Of a stretch of DNA of 64,000 nt, positions 51,465-59,293 are shown one piece after another. The notes beneath the pieces were generated by a model. The model made no database searches. It was not told the origin of the DNA and was given only the letters and a program-made list of their open reading frames with translations. The position numbers were made by a program, and so were the translations under genes. The stretch is from Bacteroidota bacterium (GTDB lineage Bacteria; Bacteroidota; Bacteroidia; AKYH767-A; OLB10): positions 1 to 64,000 of the forward strand of contig JAFDWZ010000024.1 of assembly GCA_018268195.1 (NCBI GenBank), in the 5' to 3' direction. Numbering within the stretch: the first letter of the stretch is position 1; every line of letters starts with the position of its first letter.

Positions 51465-51564
51465 TTCATTACCTCTGAATTTAGTTCCTAAATTATTGCC
51501 TCCAAAATAAACGCCTGTTTTTGTGCTGTCGGTAAAATTACAGATAAAATAACATGGTGTTATT

Positions 51565-53037
51565 TTAGTTATTTATAACTGCAATTTTTTTACTCACTCT
51601 TTTGTCATCAGAAGTAAGCAAACAATTATAAATTCCGTTTGCAAGTTTAGGCAGTTTGAAACTTTGCACATTGCTCCATTGTGGCAAAATATATTTGAAA
51701 ACAACTTTTCCTGTTACATCATATATTTCAAACAAACCTTGTTTGTTTTGAGGTAAAAGGTAACTGATATTTAAAATATTATTGGTAACAGGATTGGGAA
51801 ATATTTTAAACTTAAAATCATGTTCTATTTCATTTATGCCCGTTGTTAAACACTGACAACTACTTGTAGTATCACACCCTAAATAATAATTGGGGTGGTT
51901 TGGAACAGCCCTAAAACTCCACACACCTAAATTAATGGCGTGTTGCTGTAAATCACAAGCTATGCCTGCGCTGTCAGGGTAATTCATTTCATGTATATGC
52001 TGAACACCGCTTCCTGATGTAATGTAGATTTTCCCATTAGCAGCTAAATAGGCAAACAAAAAAGTTGTACACCATGGTGGATTGGGATAACAAAATCCAT
52101 CATAAGTGGCAACGGTATCTACAATCAATGAGTTTAAATTAAATTGAAAAATGCGATTAGTATTTACTGCATAAGCAAGTTCAGAATTATTTGAAAATGC
52201 AAATCCCCAAAGAAGAGAAGTGTTTACAAAACCAACCCTTGCATTACTGAATTGCCCTGAACATCGGTCAAAGTCAAATACACATATAAAGCCACTATCG
52301 GGCTGGTAAGGAACATAAGTAGTATATCCGAACTTTTTACCGTCAGGTGAAAAAGTTGGTTGGGTAACATTACCCCAAGCAAGAGGAACATTTAATTTTT
52401 GAGTTGTAATACTTACTAATCCCTGATTAGTAAGCAACATTTTAAAAGCAATATCACTTGAATCTTTTATTGCCACCACCCACCAATCTCTGCCGTTAGC
52501 ATGGCGACAGGCAGCAAGCCCCCAATTTAAAGTATCCTGAAATGCAATTACGTTTTTTTTTATTGAATCCACACCACCCAAACCGCCATTCTGTGCCATA
52601 TCAATTACACTATAAAATACTTCATAAGTTGGATTATATGTTCCGTTCCATGTTGCAGAATGATGAAACAAAACATATTTTGTTGAATCACCGGGATAAG
52701 GAAGAAATATATTAGCATGAGGCAACAGAAGACCTTTTGGATAAGAACTAGTAAAAGTGTTGGGATTTAAACTATCACCATTCAACATTACGTTGCCTGT
52801 TGCATCAGCAATCCATACACCGTTACTGCTCATCAGAAAATTCCCACTCTTATCACTTATAGTCGCCTCTGTGCCTTCAAACCCCATGAGGCGGTTTTCT
52901 TGTGTTAAAACATAGTTTGTGGAATCAAATACCACTCGTGCACGAACAGCCCAATTACCAAACCCAATTAACCAAGTGTTGTTCATTTGCCCTTGCGCGA
53001 GCAAGGGCATGAACAATACAAAAAGCAGTTTTTTCAT
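51565..53037 (-). CDS. Module gene A, copy 4: propeller-like T9SS-exported protein
   Basis: A 490-residue intact copy. The signal peptide is short (MKKLLFVLFMPLLAQG). The mature part starts with NNTWLIGFGNWAVRAR, then ISDKSGNFLMSSNGVWIADATG, ACRHANGRDWWVVAIK, FSPDGKKFGYT, FSNNSELAYAVN and LAANGKIYITSGS. These are repeated WD40/PD40-like blades, as in other Bacteroidota surface propellers. The sorting domain runs from FPNPVTNNILNISYLL to IAVINN. Over 235 bp of this domain it differs from copy 3 at only seven positions. It overlaps the B fragment upstream as ATGA. Role unknown; probable surface or secreted binding protein. Confidence 0.86.
   Translation of the reverse strand: MKKLLFVLFMPLLAQGQMNNTWLIGFGNWAVRARVVFDSTNYVLTQENRLMGFEGTEATISDKSGNFLMSSNGVWIADATGNVMLNGDSLNPNTFTSSYPKGLLLPHANIFLPYPGDSTKYVLFHHSATWNGTYNPTYEVFYSVIDMAQNGGLGGVDSIKKNVIAFQDTLNWGLAACRHANGRDWWVVAIKDSSDIAFKMLLTNQGLVSITTQKLNVPLAWGNVTQPTFSPDGKKFGYTTYVPYQPDSGFICVFDFDRCSGQFSNARVGFVNTSLLWGFAFSNNSELAYAVNTNRIFQFNLNSLIVDTVATYDGFCYPNPPWCTTFLFAYLAANGKIYITSGSGVQHIHEMNYPDSAGIACDLQQHAINLGVWSFRAVPNHPNYYLGCDTTSSCQCLTTGINEIEHDFKFKIFPNPVTNNILNISYLLPQNKQGLFEIYDVTGKVVFKYILPQWSNVQSFKLPKLANGIYNCLLTSDDKRVSKKIAVINN
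51588..51822. repeat. Near-identical 235-bp direct repeat, copy in A4
   Basis: Matches 53481-53715 without gaps, with seven differences by my count (about 97 percent identical). It covers the sorting-domain codons. The rest of the two genes is more diverged, which suggests recent duplication or gene conversion. Confidence 0.9.
52979..53016. repeat. Signal-peptide inverted repeat, A copy 4
   Basis: TTGTTCAT-TT-GCCCTTGC pairs with GCAAGGGC-ATGAACAA: 16 bp with a 2-nt bulge and a 4-nt loop (GCGA). It spans 21-58 nt after the start codon at 53037. Confidence 0.85.
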
Positions 53038-53465
53038 TTCACAATTATGAGTTTGGTTACATTAATAGCATTATCATTTACACTAATTTGAACATTATAC
53101 ATTCCGTTAAAAAAGCTTGTTGTATTTATTCTAAACTGCTTTTTATTGCAATCAAACGATTGCTCAAACACTATCTTGGAATAAACATCAGTTATTTTAA
53201 CTCTGCAAATCCCCTCATAATTTTTATTTAAAATAACATCTGCATAGCTGTTCGCTGGATTTGGAATTAAATCTATGTCATTAAGAACTTTATTATTCTT
53301 TAACTCATTTTGTATTCTGTAATAACCCTGTTGTAAGCAAATATCATCATCAAAAGCAATGCTATCATTCAGCATTTCTGCAAATCCTCTTGCAATATAC
53401 ACAGCTTTACCGCCACTAAAAGGGCACTGTTCTGCTATTGATAATATTTGCTGATAATTATTCAT
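53034..53465 (-). CDS. Module gene B, copy 4: C-terminal fragment
   Basis: A 143-residue frame that corresponds only to the last part of the full-length B protein. It begins NNYQQILSIAEQCPFSGGKAVYIARGF (NYSEIYSIAQQCPYAGGPAVEKARSF in copy 2) and ends with the sorting domain (IPNPANSYADVILNK to KLIIVK). The ATG overlaps the stop of the preceding A gene by 8 nt, and the homology begins at that junction. So the fragment looks like a deletion product fused next to the A gene. It has no signal peptide, and export is not expected. Its own stop overlaps A copy 4 as ATGA, so it may survive as a translational coupling leader. Confidence 0.78.
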   Translation of the reverse strand: MNNYQQILSIAEQCPFSGGKAVYIARGFAEMLNDSIAFDDDICLQQGYYRIQNELKNNKVLNDIDLIPNPANSYADVILNKNYEGICRVKITDVYSKIVFEQSFDCNKKQFRINTTSFFNGMYNVQISVNDNAINVTKLIIVK

Positions 53466-54990
53466 TTAGTACTGCTACCTTTTTACTCACTCTTTTGTTA
53501 TCAGAAGTAAGCAAACAATTATAAATTCCGTTTGCAAGTTTAGGCAGTTTGAAACTTTGCACATTGCTCCATTGCGGCAAAATATATTTAAAAACAACTT
53601 TTCCTGTTACATCATATACTTCAAACAAACCTTGTTTGTTTTGAGGTAAAAGGTAACTGATATTTAAAATATTATTTGTAACAGGATTGGGGAATATTTT
53701 AAATTTAAAATCATGCACATTGATTTCATTTATTCCTGTTGTTGGAACAAGACACGGACAACCACTTGTGGTATCACATCCTAAATAATAATTTGGATGA
53801 TTTGGAACAGAGCCTCTGTGGATAGCACCCATAGGGGTAGGAATTACGTGTTGTTGAAAATCACAAGCCGTTCCTACGTTGTCAGGAAAATTCATTTCAT
53901 GGATATGCTGCACTCCGTTTCCTGATGTAAGATATATTTTGCCATTAGCGGCAAGATAAAAATTGAAAAATGTAGTAGGGCAGCACCATGAAAAAGGGGA
54001 ATTATAACCGTCATAAGTGGCAATGGTATCTAAATTATACGTGTTCAAATCCAACTGATACAATTTATCGCCCGCACAAGTATAAACCAACTCCGAGTTA
54101 GGCGAAAAAGCCAAACCCCATAAATAACCCCTGTTTACATATACAGGCGTATGAGTTGTAAACATCCCCGAACACCTGTCAAAATCAAAAATTAAAATAT
54201 AAAAACTATCAGGCTGATACGGAACATAATTTGTATAAGCAAATTTTCTTCCATCAGGTGAAAAAGTTGGCTGCGTAACATTACCCCACATAAGAGGAAC
54301 ATTAAGTTTTTGAGCGGTAACACTTGTCAAACCAACATCTGTAAACAACATTTTAAAAGCAATATCACTTGAATCTTTTATTGCCACGACCCACCAATCT
54401 CTGCCGTTGGCATGGCGGCAAGCTGCCATACTCCAATTTAATGTGTCCTGAAACGCAACATTAAATTTTTGCAATGAATCCACTGCGCCTAAACCGCTAT
54501 CCATAGTCATGTCTATAATGCTGTAATTTATTGAATAAGCAGGATAATAAAGTCCATTAAATGCTAACGAATCACGGAATAAAATAAATTTTGTTGAATC
54601 ACCGGGATAAGGAAGAAAAAGACAGCCGTAGGGTATTGCAAGTCCATCAGGGTAGGCATTTATAAATGCGTCATATCCTAAAAAACTTCCGTTTTTCATG
54701 GTGTCGCCCGTGCTATTCGCTATCCAAGCCCCGTTACTACTCATTAATAAATTTCCGTTTACATCAGAAATGTTAGCCTGTGTAAAAGCCTGAAAAGGGA
54801 TTTTTCTTTGTTCTGCAAATATATTATAAGAAGTGCTATCAAAAGTCATTCTGGCTTTTATGTAATTAGGTGAATAATCATATCCCAACAACCAATTATG
54901 GTTATAACCTTGCGATAAACTGTGATTTGAAATCAAAATCATAAGCAGTATTATAGTACTGCTTATTATTTTGGATTTTAATTTCTTCAT
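53458..54990 (-). CDS. Module gene A, copy 3: propeller-like T9SS-exported protein
   Basis: A 510-residue intact copy. The signal peptide is MKKLKSKIISSTIILLMILISNHSLSQG in outline. The mature protein shows GYNHNWLLGYDYSP, ISDVNGNLLMSSNGAWIA, ACRHANGRDWWVVAIK, FSPDGRKFAYT, LAANGKIYLTSGN and HPNYYLGCD, then a sorting domain (FPNPVTNNILNISYLL to VAVLNE). Conserved Cys pairs (CDTTSGCPC) precede the sorting domain, as in copy 4. It overlaps the B gene upstream as ATGA and overlaps the next B fragment by 8 nt. Function unknown, probably surface-exposed. Confidence 0.87.
   Translation of the reverse strand: MKKLKSKIISSTIILLMILISNHSLSQGYNHNWLLGYDYSPNYIKARMTFDSTSYNIFAEQRKIPFQAFTQANISDVNGNLLMSSNGAWIANSTGDTMKNGSFLGYDAFINAYPDGLAIPYGCLFLPYPGDSTKFILFRDSLAFNGLYYPAYSINYSIIDMTMDSGLGAVDSLQKFNVAFQDTLNWSMAACRHANGRDWWVVAIKDSSDIAFKMLFTDVGLTSVTAQKLNVPLMWGNVTQPTFSPDGRKFAYTNYVPYQPDSFYILIFDFDRCSGMFTTHTPVYVNRGYLWGLAFSPNSELVYTCAGDKLYQLDLNTYNLDTIATYDGYNSPFSWCCPTTFFNFYLAANGKIYLTSGNGVQHIHEMNFPDNVGTACDFQQHVIPTPMGAIHRGSVPNHPNYYLGCDTTSGCPCLVPTTGINEINVHDFKFKIFPNPVTNNILNISYLLPQNKQGLFEVYDVTGKVVFKYILPQWSNVQSFKLPKLANGIYNCLLTSDNKRVSKKVAVLNE
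53481..53715. repeat. Near-identical 235-bp direct repeat, copy in A3
   Basis: Partner of 51588-51822, offset 1893 nt with no gaps and seven differences by my count. Confidence 0.9.
54930..54975. repeat. Signal-peptide inverted repeat, A copy 3
   Basis: A perfect 10-bp inner stem (ATAAGCAGTA, 54941-54950, with TACTGCTTAT, 54957-54966) extends outward by two further 5-bp blocks after one mismatch and one bulged base. The loop is 6 nt. It lies about 15-60 nt after the start codon at 54990. It is the least perfect of the five. Confidence 0.82.
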
Positions 54991-57464
54991 CGTACTATTA
55001 TTAACTTAAATTGTTCAGATACATGAACCGACTGATTAACCTTAACCGTATAAATACCTTCACTTAAATTTTTAACATTTAAAGTGTGGATTTTTTGATT
55101 ACAGTCTAATTCTTTTGATAAAGTAAGTTTTCCTACAACATCATAAAACAATATTTCACAAATTCCGCTCATATCATCGCTTAATGTAATTGTTATTTTT
55201 TCGCTTGCTGGATTAGGAACTATCTTAATATTTCCTTTCGTTTCCTCTTTTGTTTTCCCTGTTTCAGCAGCCTTTCTATAACCAGCTTGTGCGCAGACAG
55301 TGGCATCATCATATTCAACACTGTCATTTATGAGAGCAATATAATTTCTTGCTTTATACACTGCTTTACCTCCCACGTGCGGACACTGAACAGCTATATC
55401 AAAAACCTGACTGTATCTGTTTTGCAAAGCAGTCATGCCGCCTGTTTCATAGTCTATTTCTACATCATTCATTATTTGTTCGTATTCATCAGGCGCATTG
55501 TTTGTAATGATTGAACTGTTTGCAGTTTGTACATTTGATAATGCTTGTTCCTTATCATTGTTAATTTGATTAAACAAAGATACCTTATCTTGCAACACAA
55601 GATTTAATTGCTGTATTAATATTTCTCTTTGGTCTATCAGATTTAATGTTGAATCCGCAGCAACCATGCTGTCTAAACTGTTAATACTTTGAATTATGCT
55701 GTCCGCTAAATTATTCAATGCCGCGAGGTTTTGCATTTCCGTTTCAGAAATGCTGTTGGCTTCTTTTATTTCTTTATTTACATCATATAGCTGCCCTGTA
55801 ACATTATTTTCATTTGCAGCTAAAAACGCGACAAGTGAAAAATTGGAATTAACCAACGAATCATTTTCCTTTAAGTCCTTATACAAATAATTCTTCGCCA
55901 TTATTTTTGATTCGTCTGTAAATTCTGCCGTTTCCAAACTATCCTTTGCAATGGTAAGTTGCAATGCCGTTGCAGCATTTCTTTCATGCGTTTCATCTGT
56001 ACATAATACATAACCTGTACATTCAAATTCATTCCCTGTTTGTGGTTGCATCCATCCTGTATTATTTGCAGGTATTGTAGGTATGTATGCTCCGCCATTA
56101 CTGAAATCTATTAAAAATGCAGATAAAGCTAAATTTGAAGGCGGATTACTATTCAAATTATTTGCACCGTAATTATTAAATGAGCCCACCCAAAGATTGC
56201 CTGCATGAGCCTGTGTGTCTATAACTGCATTGGTGTATAATCTCAATCCTTCAAAGTGTCTTTTCATTTCAGTGCCTCTAAATCTCGTGCCTGTGCAAAC
56301 GCCTTCAAAATAAACTCCTATATAAGTTGAATCCACATGATTGCAACTCATCAGATTGTTAGTGCTGTGCGAAATACTGATTCCCCTATTTTGATAACTC
56401 ACAAACTGATACCTTCCCTTAATGCTGTTGCAGCTTACCTGCGAGCTGTCGCAGCCTGTGAGTGAAATTCCGTTAGTAGTGTTACCCGTTAACCTTATGT
56501 TATTGTTTATCACTTTTACTTTGCAGGCAGCATTGGCTACTATGCCACTGCCGCTTTGTGCTTCTACTTCATTGTTTTCTATTTTATAATTTCCCGTACT
56601 CAGACTCTTGGATAGGACATTTATACCTACTGAGTTTCCGTTGGCCGTTACTTTAATATGATTGCCCGATGCAATCATTACACCGTTTTCACTGTTCTGC
56701 CATTCTATGCCCTTTTTTGCCGCCTCAATATCGCAATTGGTGATGGTTGTAGTCATGCCTGCTTCATTACATCGGATAGTAAACACTCCTGTAAGGTTTA
56801 CATTTCGCATACTTATGTTGTTTACCGTTGCATTGGTCCACTCTGTATAAACACCCCATTCGCATGTGTCTATAGTTATGTCGTGATTGCTTAATGGTAA
56901 TAAAGTCAATTTGCCTGCTGTTGACCCGGTGCTGCTTTCTGATACTATGGCAGATCCCTTGTGGGTAGCATTGCCGTACAGGGGCCCTCCCTTCCTTATA
57001 TTGTTAAACTTACAGTTGCTCACCAACATTACCGAGCGTTTGGCATATATTCCCCAGTTGCTATTGTAAAACTCGTTGCGGTGCTGCTTGCCTACTATGT
57101 TCATCACCACATCATTCACTTCTATGCAGGCTCGCGGCAGGCTTTCGTGTGCAGGCTGCCCTGTGTAGTCAGGCTTAAATGCAGTTGCGTACAATCCGAA
57201 TTTACAACCGTCAATGCTTGCCTGTATGTTGTTGCCGCCTGTGAGCGGTGGCGTGTAAATGCTGCGCACACAATCTACCACACGGCTGTCGCGCATATCG
57301 TACACCGATCCGTTCAGAGCAGTTATGCCATTCTCTGCATCGCGTATGATACTGCTTTCGCTCATTACCAATTTTGAATTCTTTTCAAGTGTAACACCTC
57401 TCCACATATCAATACACGCCTCTATAGTTGTGCCGTAAAGTGATAATACGCCTCCTCCAACCAC
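54987..57464 (-). CDS. Module gene B, copy 3: N-terminally disrupted beta-helix T9SS protein
   Basis: An 825-residue frame from a GTG, homologous to B copy 2. The homologous frame continues upstream to about 57525 (VQSLTLINCQVY), then meets a TAA at 57539-57537. The signal peptide and about 70 residues of the helix are missing. The remainder contains right-handed beta-helix turns (residues 1-440, repeated N.I....GI....), a helical region (about 520-700), the QCPHVGGKAVYKAR motif and a sorting domain (VPNPASEKITITLSD to KLIIVR). Export looks impossible without the signal, so it may be nonfunctional. The stop overlaps A copy 3 as ATGA. Confidence 0.8.
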   Translation of the reverse strand: MVGGGVLSLYGTTIEACIDMWRGVTLEKNSKLVMSESSIIRDAENGITALNGSVYDMRDSRVVDCVRSIYTPPLTGGNNIQASIDGCKFGLYATAFKPDYTGQPAHESLPRACIEVNDVVMNIVGKQHRNEFYNSNWGIYAKRSVMLVSNCKFNNIRKGGPLYGNATHKGSAIVSESSTGSTAGKLTLLPLSNHDITIDTCEWGVYTEWTNATVNNISMRNVNLTGVFTIRCNEAGMTTTITNCDIEAAKKGIEWQNSENGVMIASGNHIKVTANGNSVGINVLSKSLSTGNYKIENNEVEAQSGSGIVANAACKVKVINNNIRLTGNTTNGISLTGCDSSQVSCNSIKGRYQFVSYQNRGISISHSTNNLMSCNHVDSTYIGVYFEGVCTGTRFRGTEMKRHFEGLRLYTNAVIDTQAHAGNLWVGSFNNYGANNLNSNPPSNLALSAFLIDFSNGGAYIPTIPANNTGWMQPQTGNEFECTGYVLCTDETHERNAATALQLTIAKDSLETAEFTDESKIMAKNYLYKDLKENDSLVNSNFSLVAFLAANENNVTGQLYDVNKEIKEANSISETEMQNLAALNNLADSIIQSINSLDSMVAADSTLNLIDQREILIQQLNLVLQDKVSLFNQINNDKEQALSNVQTANSSIITNNAPDEYEQIMNDVEIDYETGGMTALQNRYSQVFDIAVQCPHVGGKAVYKARNYIALINDSVEYDDATVCAQAGYRKAAETGKTKEETKGNIKIVPNPASEKITITLSDDMSGICEILFYDVVGKLTLSKELDCNQKIHTLNVKNLSEGIYTVKVNQSVHVSEQFKLIIVR

Positions 57465-57535
57465 TATAATCTGCGCAGCTGGGTAGGTGTAAACTTGGCA
57501 ATTGATTAGTGTAAGGCTTTGGACCTCGCAAAAAA

Positions 57536-57695
57536 ATTATTCATCTTGTTTTTTATTTTGCAGCGCAAGCAATAAATCTTTTGGCTTGGTTCTGTCCTGC
57601 TCTCGCCCCGGTGCATGGCACCGCTCTACCGCAAAATCCTTGCTGGTCTCCATCAGGGCTAATTTTTATATGTTCTGTTTTCATTTTATTCAGCC
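57536..57695. other. Foreign-looking segment at the 5' break of B copy 3
   Basis: About 160 bp between the terminator of A copy 2 and the point where B homology resumes. Its core (57590-57635) is much more GC-rich than the surroundings and contains a perfect 6-bp hairpin (CGGTGC, ATG, GCACCG at 57609-57623). It matches no part of the other modules. Two minus-strand frames are open across it, one in phase with the B fragment. It could be an inserted repeat or a remnant of a mobile element; I cannot name it. Confidence 0.45.
57537..57653 (-). CDS. Possible 38-aa ORF in phase with B copy 3
   Basis: ATG at 57653 opens 38 codons (METSKDFAVERCHAPGRE at the start, NKKQDE at the end) and stops at the TAA that lies directly before the frame of the B fragment. 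Composition is Lys/Arg-rich, unlike the array proteins. Alternative frame 57553-57774 is also open but runs through a terminator. Coding status is doubtful; noted because only one stop codon separates it from the B reading frame. Confidence 0.25.
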   Translation of the reverse strand: METSKDFAVERCHAPGREQDRTKPKDLLLALQNKKQDE

Positions 57696-57696
57696 A

Positions 57697-57728
57697 ATAA
57701 AAAAACCTTCCGTTTTTTTCGGAAGGTT
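57697..57728 (-). terminator. Rho-independent terminator after A copy 2
   Basis: A perfect 9-bp stem (AACCTTCCG with its complement), 7-nt A loop and a run of T on the minus strand, 38 nt after the A copy 2 stop. It divides the array into an upstream and a downstream transcription unit. Confidence 0.9.
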
Positions 57729-57766
57729 CTTTCAAGTCCCCCTTTTGCGGATGATTCAGTAGGAGA

Positions 57767-59293
57767 TTACTCATTATAAATTACAAGTTTTTTATTTACT
57801 CTCTGACTGTTGCTTGTAATGGAACAAACATAAACTCCGTTACTCAATTTAGGCAATGAAATAAATTGCAGTGTACTCCACGGAGGCAAATTTTGAGAAT
57901 AAACTATTCTGTCGTTTATATCAAAAATTTCCAATTTGCCTGATTTGTTTTGCGGCAACAAATACATGATTCTGAAATTGCCGTTGTTGGGATTTGGAAA
58001 TATTTTAAATTTAAAATCATGTTCTGCTAAATCCTTAACGCTCGTAAGCGTATCGCATGGACTACCCACCAAACGACCTAAATAATAATTTGGATGTACT
58101 GGAACACTACCTGCAACAAACTTTGGTAAGTGTAAACTGTTTTTATGTACATTGCATAACATACTAGAGCTATCAGGATAATTTATGTAATGTAGATCAA
58201 CAACACTGCTTGTTGATGTAATATAAATTTTACCGTTTGCAGCCAAATACATGGCGTGAAAATTTGTATAAAAGGGCGGGATGGGTGAAGGGAATGGTGG
58301 TGCAGTATCAGTAACAGCCACAATTTGCAAACTATTTTGTGCCGTAAGTGAATCAGTATCTAATTGAAATAAATGCAGATATGAATCAAAATAAAGAAAT
58401 CTTGAATTGGAAGAAAAAGACATTCCGAATCCAACATAAGTATCACTATAATCCATTATGGTATCTAATGTAAACGAACCATCACATCTGTCAAAATGAA
58501 ACAATCGTAAATCCTGATTCCATGTATTAACAACAGATAAAGCATTTCTATATGCAAATTTGGTCCCATCAGGTGAAAAAACAGGTTGTCCTGCCCAGCC
58601 ACCATAAACAGGAACATTCAGTTTTTGAAATCCTGCATACTGAACAGAATCTGGGGTTAATAGAAATTTATAAATAGTATCCGCCTTGTCGCTGAAAGCA
58701 ACTACCCACCAATCTCTGCCATTGCCATGCTTGCATGCTGCCATGCCATGCCCGAATGTGCCTGAATGCGCAACATTGTTTTTACTTATTACATCTCCTT
58801 TTCCGTTATCAAGCGTTTTATTTATTGTGGTAAAAAAAATTTCAGGGGAACTAAGAGATATGCTGCCTGCTGTTTGATGAAATAAAATAAACCTATTCGT
58901 GTCATCAGGCATGGGCAAAATTATATTTGAATTTAATATTGGTAAACCAATATTTTTGTAATTATCAACCGCCCAACCCGGATTTAATCCTGTTCCGTTA
59001 GGCATGGTGTCACCTACATTGTTTGCAATCCATATACCATTACTGCTCATCAGGAAATTTCCGTTTTCATCACTTATATTTCCTTGTGCTCCAAAAAACG
59101 GCATTTTTCTTACTTCGGTTATAAGTGTTGCATTTGATGAATCAATGTTTAATCTCATTAATGTGTCAGATGTATCATAACCTAGCATCCATGTATGATT
59201 GTAACCTTGTGCAAATGAAACAGAATTTATAAACAAAGTAATCAGCCAAAGACTGATTACTTTGTTTATAAATTTAATGAAATTTATTTTCAT
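57767..59293 (-). CDS. Module gene A, copy 2: propeller-like T9SS-exported protein
   Basis: A 508-residue intact copy. A signal peptide (about 1-29, ending VSFAQG) precedes GYNHTWMLGYDTSD, ISDENGNFLMSSNGIWIA, ACKHGNGRDWWVVAFS, WAGQPVFSPDGTKFAYR, FSSNSRFLYF and LAANGKIYITSTS. The sorting domain is FPNPNNGNFRIMYLLPQNKS to KLVIYNE, the same type as copies 1 and 5. It begins inside the stop of the full-length B gene (ATGA) and is followed by a strong terminator. This and B copy 2 are the only module with both genes complete within the window. Likely surface-attached or secreted; ligand unknown. Confidence 0.88.
   Translation of the reverse strand: MKINFIKFINKVISLWLITLFINSVSFAQGYNHTWMLGYDTSDTLMRLNIDSSNATLITEVRKMPFFGAQGNISDENGNFLMSSNGIWIANNVGDTMPNGTGLNPGWAVDNYKNIGLPILNSNIILPMPDDTNRFILFHQTAGSISLSSPEIFFTTINKTLDNGKGDVISKNNVAHSGTFGHGMAACKHGNGRDWWVVAFSDKADTIYKFLLTPDSVQYAGFQKLNVPVYGGWAGQPVFSPDGTKFAYRNALSVVNTWNQDLRLFHFDRCDGSFTLDTIMDYSDTYVGFGMSFSSNSRFLYFDSYLHLFQLDTDSLTAQNSLQIVAVTDTAPPFPSPIPPFYTNFHAMYLAANGKIYITSTSSVVDLHYINYPDSSSMLCNVHKNSLHLPKFVAGSVPVHPNYYLGRLVGSPCDTLTSVKDLAEHDFKFKIFPNPNNGNFRIMYLLPQNKSGKLEIFDINDRIVYSQNLPPWSTLQFISLPKLSNGVYVCSITSNSQRVNKKLVIYNE
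59224..59274. repeat. Signal-peptide inverted repeat, A copy 2
   Basis: Perfect 22-bp arms (59224-59245 and 59253-59274) around a 7-nt loop, 19-69 nt after the start codon at 59293. Both arms are coding, within the signal-peptide region. Confidence 0.94.

Noticed and set aside
56961-57377. 138-codon plus-strand frame inside B copy 3
   Set aside because: Antisense to beta-helix codons whose repetitive composition leaves long open frames; no family or start signal.
57553-57774. 73-codon minus-strand frame spanning the end of A copy 2 and the foreign segment
   Set aside because: It starts inside the last codons of A copy 2 and runs straight through a strong intrinsic terminator, so it is unlikely to be translated as one protein.
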